Below, piece by piece: positions 59,086-64,000 of a DNA stretch of 64,000 bases. The position numbers and the translations under genes are program-made. The notes beneath the pieces were generated by a model. The model had not been told where the DNA came from. It did no database searches and was given only the letters and a program-made list of their open reading frames with translations. Numbering within the stretch: position 1 is the first letter of the stretch; each line of letters opens with the position of its first letter. Source of the stretch: Zoogloea sp041917255 (GTDB lineage Bacteria; Pseudomonadota; Gammaproteobacteria; Burkholderiales; Rhodocyclaceae); NCBI GenBank assembly GCA_041917255.1, contig JAYRYA010000011.1, positions 62,001-126,000 on the forward strand, in the 5' to 3' direction.

Positions 59086-59667
59086 TCAGGCCTTCGGCAG
59101 ACGGCCCATGAGAAAGAACTCGTCGTTGGGACGCATCGAGGTCAGGTTGGCCAGACGGTTGCTCATGGCAAAGAAGGCCGTGATGGCGCCGATGTCCCAG
59201 ATTGCCTCGTCGTCAAAGCCGTGGGCCTTGAGCGTTTCGATGTCGGCGTCGACCACCGAGGCGGAATCGAGGGCCAGCTTCATCGAAAAATCCAGCATCG
59301 CCCGCTGGCGCGGGGTGATCTCGGCCTTGCGGTAGTTGGTGGCGAGCTGGTCGGCGACGCGGGGGTTCTTGGCACGGATGCGCAGGATCGCCCCGTGGGC
59401 CACCACGCAATACAGGCACTGGTTGGCGCCCGAGGTGGCGACGACGATCATCTCGCGCTCGGCCTTGGTGAGGCCCTCGTCCTTTTCCATCAGCGCGTCG
59501 TGGTAGGCGAAGAAGGCGCGGAACTCAGCCGGCCGGTGGGCAAGGGTGAGGAACACGTTGGGCACGAAGCCGGCTTTTTCCTGCACGCCGAGGATGCGCT
59601 CACGCACGTCGTCGGGCAGGCTGGCGAGTTCGGGGATGGGGTAACGGCTGACGGGGCGGTCGGTCAT
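59086..59667 (-). CDS. Peroxidase-related enzyme, AhpD/carboxymuconolactone decarboxylase fold
   Basis: 193 residues. The redox CxxC and following His are in NQCLYCVVAHGAILR, and a conserved Glu helix EGLTKAEREMIVVATSGAN precedes it, as in AhpD-like peroxidases (TIGR01926-type). All-helical. It may reduce organic peroxides with a thiol donor. ATG at 59667 has GGAGAC upstream. The promoter region contains TCCGATTGTCGGA at 59759-59771. Single-gene unit. Confidence 0.88.
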   Translation of the reverse strand: MTDRPVSRYPIPELASLPDDVRERILGVQEKAGFVPNVFLTLAHRPAEFRAFFAYHDALMEKDEGLTKAEREMIVVATSGANQCLYCVVAHGAILRIRAKNPRVADQLATNYRKAEITPRQRAMLDFSMKLALDSASVVDADIETLKAHGFDDEAIWDIGAITAFFAMSNRLANLTSMRPNDEFFLMGRLPKA

Positions 59668-59787
59668 GCTTGTCTCCTGGCGTGGTTTGTTGTCGCGCCA
59701 GTGTACGACGCCCCGGCGAACCGCAAACCCCGGCAGATCAGATCGGCCGAAACGTCAATCCGATTGTCGGAATTTGCACGGCTGGGC

Positions 59788-61809
59788 TCAAAAGGCCAAG
59801 CGGCCGGTCAGCATGACGGTGCGCCCCAGCTGGGGCATCGTCCACCGCTCACCGGCAACCGTCGTGTCGCCGGCGGCGGGCTCGCTGAAGCGGATGTCGA
59901 AGAGGTTGTAGAGGCCCAGCGCCAGTTCCCACGCCGGGCCCGCCGGCAGGTAGCGCAGGTTGAGGTTGGCGATGGCGTAGTCAGGGACGCGCTGACCGCT
60001 GTTGCCGGTCAGCCGTGTGCTGACGAACTGACCTTCCAGACCCGCAACAAGGCCTCCCCCCAACTCGGCACCCAAGTTGGCCTTGAGCATGTGGCGCGGC
60101 GCGTTCTCAAGGCGCCCACCGTCGCCCCGCGGTTGCTGGAAGGTATAGCCGGCGCGAAGGCTGTAGCGGTCGCGCCAGCGCTGCTCGTATTCCAGCTCCA
60201 CGCCCTGGCCGGTGGCCGGTCCGGTGTTGCGTACCACACCGGTGTCCGGGTCCGGGGCGATCATGTCCCTGAGACGGAACAGATAGGCCGAAGCCATCAG
60301 CCGACCAGCGCCGATGCGTTTTTCCCAGGCGGCTTCGATCGACTGCATGCGTTCGGCACGCAGGATGGGGTTGCCATAGACGTAGGTCGGTGTGGTGTAG
60401 AAGCGCTCAAAGACGCTCGCATCGCGGAACGCGCTCGCGTAGAGCAGCTTGAAGATGCCGGCCCTGGCGGTCTCGTGCACCAGGCCGATGCGAGGGCTCC
60501 AGTGATGGTTGGCGCCGAAGCGCTGGTCGTAGCGCAGACCCAGCGTCAGCAACGTGGCCGGGCCCAGGTTGATCTCGTTCTGGGCATACAGGTTGAACAG
60601 CCGGCTGTGCTCGTTGCTGTCGAGGCAGGGCGTTGCAGAGAGTCCGTAGCAGCCGTAGCCCGCGTCGGCGTTCTTTTGATCCTGCCGCAGGTTGTCACGC
60701 AGCTCGGCGCCGACCGTCCAGCGCTGACCCGCCACCGCCCGACTGACCACCCGCCCCTCCATACCCCACCATTCGCCCACAGCGTCGTCCCGGTTGAGGA
60801 CGTAGTCGGGTGCCATGGTATAGGGAAACACGCCGCGGTATCGGTAGCGGCCGAAGTACACGCGTTCGTGGACCGTGGTGTCACCGTCGAGCGCCTGCAT
60901 GGCACCGAACTCGGCGAGGGTGAAGACGTCCTTCTCGCGGTGCGCCGGATCGTTGAAATCGGTGGCGTAACTGCCGGTGGGCGCAATGCGATCCCGCTCG
61001 GAGTGCACCAGTGTTGCGCGCCAGTCGCTGCTGCGTAGCTGGGCAAACAGCCGTCCGCCGGTCTCACCGCGGAGCCGGCTGGCGCGGGTATCGATCCCCG
61101 CCGCGCCCATCTCGGGAAAGTCCATGCTCTGCCCATGGGCGCTTAACCCACTGGCCGACACCACGTAGCCGATGCCGCCATCGGTCTCACCGCCGCGCGT
61201 CAGCCGGGCGCGACGGTCCAGGCCGCTGCCAAGCGAAAGGGCCGCCTCGTTGCCGTTCAGGCTGTCACCGCTGCGGGTGACCAGGTTGACCACCCCGAAC
61301 ATCGAGTCGCCGCCATACACCGACGCGCTCGGCCCGCGGATCACCTCGATCCGCTCCACGAGGTCGAGATCGAGGGGAAAGGCCGAATCCACCGGCACGC
61401 TGGCAAAGACGTTTTCGTTCACGCCGATCCCGTCGATGAGCACCTGAAAGCGCTGGCGGTAATCGCCCGGCGCCGACACCCCGCGCACGCCGGCGTAGGA
61501 ATACGTATGGTCGTCGGTAACGGTGAAGCCCTGCAGCGAACGCAGCACGTCGGCCAGGGTGCGCCAGCCGAAGGTGCGGATGTCGGCGCGGGTGACGATG
61601 GTGATGGCCGATGGGGAGTGTTCGGCGTCCTCGGCAAACTTGGGCGTGGCGAGGATGCGCACTTCCGCCAGCTCTTCGAGAGACATGGAAATGCCGTCAA
61701 GCCGGGTCGCGGCCAGGGTGGGCAGTGGCGCCAGGGTGGCGGCGAGCAGCGCCCCGAGCACGCGCTGGCGGGCCCGGTACGAATGGCGGTGGCGAGGTAT
61801 GGGCATCAT
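59788..61809 (-). CDS. TonB-dependent outer-membrane receptor
   Basis: 673 residues. Signal peptide with cleavage after LAA. The plug domain has ITIVTRADIRTFGWRTLADVLRSLQGF, RQRFQVLIDGIGVNENVF and IEVIRGPSASVYGGDSMFGVVNLVTRSGD, then a 22-strand-type barrel ending with Phe (MLTGRLAF). It imports a small molecule, perhaps a siderophore, cobalamin or peptide; the ligand is unknown. Two ATGs in tandem (61809, 61806). The start overlaps the stop of the GGDEF/EAL gene (TGATG), which would couple uptake of an external cue to c-di-GMP signalling. Confidence 0.92.
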   Translation of the reverse strand: MMPIPRHRHSYRARQRVLGALLAATLAPLPTLAATRLDGISMSLEELAEVRILATPKFAEDAEHSPSAITIVTRADIRTFGWRTLADVLRSLQGFTVTDDHTYSYAGVRGVSAPGDYRQRFQVLIDGIGVNENVFASVPVDSAFPLDLDLVERIEVIRGPSASVYGGDSMFGVVNLVTRSGDSLNGNEAALSLGSGLDRRARLTRGGETDGGIGYVVSASGLSAHGQSMDFPEMGAAGIDTRASRLRGETGGRLFAQLRSSDWRATLVHSERDRIAPTGSYATDFNDPAHREKDVFTLAEFGAMQALDGDTTVHERVYFGRYRYRGVFPYTMAPDYVLNRDDAVGEWWGMEGRVVSRAVAGQRWTVGAELRDNLRQDQKNADAGYGCYGLSATPCLDSNEHSRLFNLYAQNEINLGPATLLTLGLRYDQRFGANHHWSPRIGLVHETARAGIFKLLYASAFRDASVFERFYTTPTYVYGNPILRAERMQSIEAAWEKRIGAGRLMASAYLFRLRDMIAPDPDTGVVRNTGPATGQGVELEYEQRWRDRYSLRAGYTFQQPRGDGGRLENAPRHMLKANLGAELGGGLVAGLEGQFVSTRLTGNSGQRVPDYAIANLNLRYLPAGPAWELALGLYNLFDIRFSEPAAGDTTVAGERWTMPQLGRTVMLTGRLAF

Positions 61810-62852
61810 GATGCGGATGCACTCCGGAAGGGTCGGGCAATGTAGGTGGCAAAATCCGCCGCCGGCATTGGCCGGCCATACAGAAAGCCTTGAAGAATGT
61901 GGCAGCCGAGGCGGCGCAGGTGGCCAGCCTGGGCTTCGGTCTCGACGCCTTCGGCCACCACTTCCAGCCCCAGCGCATGCCCAAGCCCGACGATGGCGCT
62001 CACCAGCGCCTGGTTGCTCGGGTTGCTGTCCAGGTCGGTGACGAAGGAACGATCGACCTTGATCTCGTCGATGGGAAAACGCTGGAGGTAGCCGAGAGAC
62101 GAATAGCCGGTGCCGAAGTCGTCGAGGGAGATACCGATCTGACGGGCGCGCAGGGCATTGAGCACCTGCAGCGCGGCCACATGGTCGTGCATCAGGGTGC
62201 CTTCGGTGATCTCCACGACCAGCTGTGTCGCCAGTACGCCGGTGCGCGCGAGGGCCTCATCGATCAACCGCACCACACCACCGCCATAGAAGCTGTGGGC
62301 CGACATGTTGATACTGATCCGCCCGGGCGTAAGGCCTGCAGCCCGCCAGGTCGCGATCTGATCCACCGCGCGGCCCAGCAGCCAGTCGGTCATCGGCCGG
62401 ATGAGGCCGCTCTGTTCGGCCAGCGGGATGAACTCGCCGGGGCTGACCATGCCGCGCTCCGGGTGGCGCCAGCGCAACAGCACTTCGGCCCCGACCGGCG
62501 CCCCGGACACCGCGTCCACCTTGGGCTGGAAATACAGTTCGAGCTGATCGCCGTTGTCGATCGCCACCCGCAGCTGGCGTTCCAGCAAATGGCGGGCGGC
62601 CAGTTCGGCCTCGTGGGCTGGATCGAAGAACACCACCCGGTTGCCGCCTTCAACGGCACCCCTGATGGCGCTGCGCATGGCACAGCGGATCAGCTCGTGG
62701 ACATCGCGGGCGTCTGCAGGGGAGCGGCTCACGCCGATGGCGGGCGCCAGATTGAAGGCCTCGCCGTGATCGTCGGCGACCTCCTCCAGCGGCGCGGCGG
62801 TGGCGGCCAGCAGGGCCTCGGCAAATTGCCCGAGCGCCGGAAGGGCATGCAC
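61806..62852 (-). pseudogene. C-terminal half of a frameshifted REC-PAS-GGDEF-EAL protein
   Basis: 348 codons in one frame, open from 62852 (GTG). It contains the rest of the GGDEF-like domain (GEAFNLAPAIGVSRSPADARDVHELIRCAMRSAI) and a complete EAL domain: EVLLRW, NMSAHSF, EITEGTL, DDFGTGYSSLGYLQRF, IKVDRS and AEGVETEAQ are present, so phosphodiesterase activity is possible if it is made. No ribosome site supports independent translation. It continues the protein begun at 63922 after a two-base shift. Stop at 61806 overlaps the TonB-receptor start. Confidence 0.8.
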
Positions 62853-63922
62853 ACCATGAAGTCGGCCTCGTCGTAGCGCCCCAGCCCCACGCCAGCCAGC
62901 GCGTCGGCCGGCAGGCCGACATTGGCCGCGACGTCGGTGGCAACAAAACGTCGCAGTCGCTCCGCAAAGGTCTGCAGCACCCCATCCGCGCGGCTCTGGC
63001 CAAAAAGCAGCGCAAACTTGCGCAGACCGGTGAGGTGGACGAAGAACAGGTTGAGGACACCGGCAGCCCCGCCTGGCCCGGTCATCTCGTCGGCCATCAG
63101 CTCGACCATCCGCGAACGATTGCGCAGCCCGGTCAGGGAATCGAACCAGGCCAGCCGACGCACCTGAGCTTCTACCTCAACGCGCTTGGTGATGTCCTGG
63201 GTGTAGCCGTGGGCGCCGGGCGGATCATCGGGAGGATTGGGGTAGCCCACCTCCTGGAGGTGGGTCACTGCGCCGTCGTGTGCAGCAAGGCGGTATTCGA
63301 TCTCGTAGCCAGCGCCACCCCGCAGCCCGGCCCGGGCTGCCTCGACCCGCGCCCTATCCTCGGGATGGACCCGAGCCAGCAGGGCGCTGGCCGGACGCGG
63401 CGGACGGCCAATGCCAAGCATCTCCCGGAATTGCTCCGAACATTCGAGCAAGGCCCCGCTGCTGTCCAGCGTCCAGTCGCCCAGCCCGGCCAGCTTCTGG
63501 GTGCTGAGCAGGGTCTCGCGGCTCGCCATGAGCTGCTGGAAGGTCATCGCCGAACGCAGCAGGTGGCGCACCCGGTGCGGCAACAGCGGCATGTTGAGGG
63601 GCTTGGTGATGAAGTCGGTGGCGCCGCTGAAGTAAGCCTCGTCGATGGATTTCTGATCGTCGAGCGCCGTGAGCATCACGATGGGCAGGTGCTCGTAGCG
63701 GGCATCGGCGCGCAGCCGGCGGCAGGCCTCGTAGCCGCTCATGCCGGGCATCACCACGTCGAGGAGGATCAGGTCGGGGCGAAAATCCTCGGCCAGCAGC
63801 GCAAAAGCCGCCTCGGCCGATTCGGCGGAGCGCACCGTAAAACCCTGCGCCTGCAGCACCTTGTCCGTGATGAGGCGGGTGACCGGTTCGTCATCCACCA
63901 CGAGCACGCGCACCTCATTCAT
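62729..63922 (-). pseudogene. N-terminal half of the REC-PAS-GGDEF-EAL protein, frame broken
   Basis: 397 codons from ATG 63922. REC (about 1-120) has VLVVDDEP, LILLDVVMPGMSG and ITKPLNMP; PAS (about 145-240, LECSEQFREMLGIG) follows; then a GGDEF-like domain whose signature is degenerate (GRYDEADFMV). The frame then fails: the last 40 residues (PFRRSGNLPRPCWPPPPRRW...) are nonsense. The continuation is the EAL half in another frame, entered near 62850-62854 where the leftward sequence reads ATGGTGTGCATGCC; removal of one TG would restore the joined frame. Sequencing error, slippage mutation or phase variation are all possible. Confidence 0.8.
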
Positions 63923-64000
63923 GGCCGGCCTCCCGCTCGCTATGGAGATGGGCGGCCACCGCAGCCCGGACCGGCTCGAAGGCCGCGACCAGCTCCGGGA
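63915..64000 (-). CDS. 3' end of an unidentified gene running off the right edge
   Basis: About 28 codons remain, ending ...PELVAAFEPVRAAVAAHLHSEREAGHE and a TGA at 63915-63917. It overlaps the start of the REC-PAS-GGDEF gene by eight bases, so the genes are cotranscribed. The helical Ala-rich end resembles kinase or Hpt domain C-termini, but too little is visible to name it. Confidence 0.45.
   Translation of the reverse strand, partial: PELVAAFEPVRAAVAAHLHSEREAGHE

Overview
The window is GC-rich, densely coded chromosomal DNA from a denitrifying betaproteobacterium. The gene mix suggests Rhodocyclales (Thauera, Azoarcus or Zoogloea relatives): cytochrome c-dependent nitric oxide reductase genes (norCB, norEFQ), a complete periplasmic nitrate reductase operon (napFDAGHBC), polyhydroxyalkanoate granule genes, a PEP-CTERM secreted protein, an SAH riboswitch on metH, and many hybrid kinases and cyclic-di-GMP proteins. 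The assignment rests on gene content only; there is no rRNA in the window, and I saw no tRNA or CRISPR array.

Layout. 1-734: 3' end of selO. 744-3200: a leftward four-gene membrane/iron-sulfur operon with a short CcoG/NapH-like ferredoxin. 3370-7626: a small DUF2502 protein, ADP-ribosylglycohydrolase, PHB-depolymerase-like esterase, phasin (with a large palindrome in its promoter), a small conserved protein and a flavin reductase. 7717-14415: the most system-like locus. A leftward operon DUF350 - SPFH/SHOCT - DUF4178 - Gly/Ser-rich mini-membrane protein - speD faces a rightward pair, a membrane-fused spermidine synthase and a Tat-type lipoprotein FAD amine oxidase. 14432-19354: periplasmic binding-protein fragment, porin and hybrid kinase. 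20172-22304: a PTS EIIC-EAL fusion. 22320-32315: housekeeping genes (ybiT, yebC, yjgR, SMUG1-type glycosylase, ampG), a PilZ protein, a PEP-CTERM protein and a REC-GGDEF regulator.

32413-40820: norEFQ under a probable FNR/Dnr promoter is followed by an island that reads res - vapC - mod, a type III-like restriction-modification system with a lone PIN-domain toxin gene translationally coupled between its subunits. norD, the usual partner of norQ, is absent from the window. 40946-44803: metH behind an SAH riboswitch whose 3' strand is shared with an intrinsic terminator. 44812-47920: small conserved genes. 48239-50160: norCB with an FNR-type site. 50277-58903: a hybrid kinase, then the nap operon, separated by a strong terminator. 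59086-64000: a carboxymuconolactone-decarboxylase-like peroxidase, a TonB-dependent receptor overlapping a REC-PAS-GGDEF-EAL gene that is broken by a TG dinucleotide, and the 3' end of one more gene.

Together the nap and nor genes handle nitrate and nitric oxide respiration. At least five signalling proteins (two hybrid kinases, EIIC-EAL, REC-GGDEF, REC-PAS-GGDEF-EAL) and a PilZ protein suggest heavy two-component and c-di-GMP control. The polyamine/SPFH/DUF350 locus and the toxin-containing restriction island are the best candidates for under-described systems.
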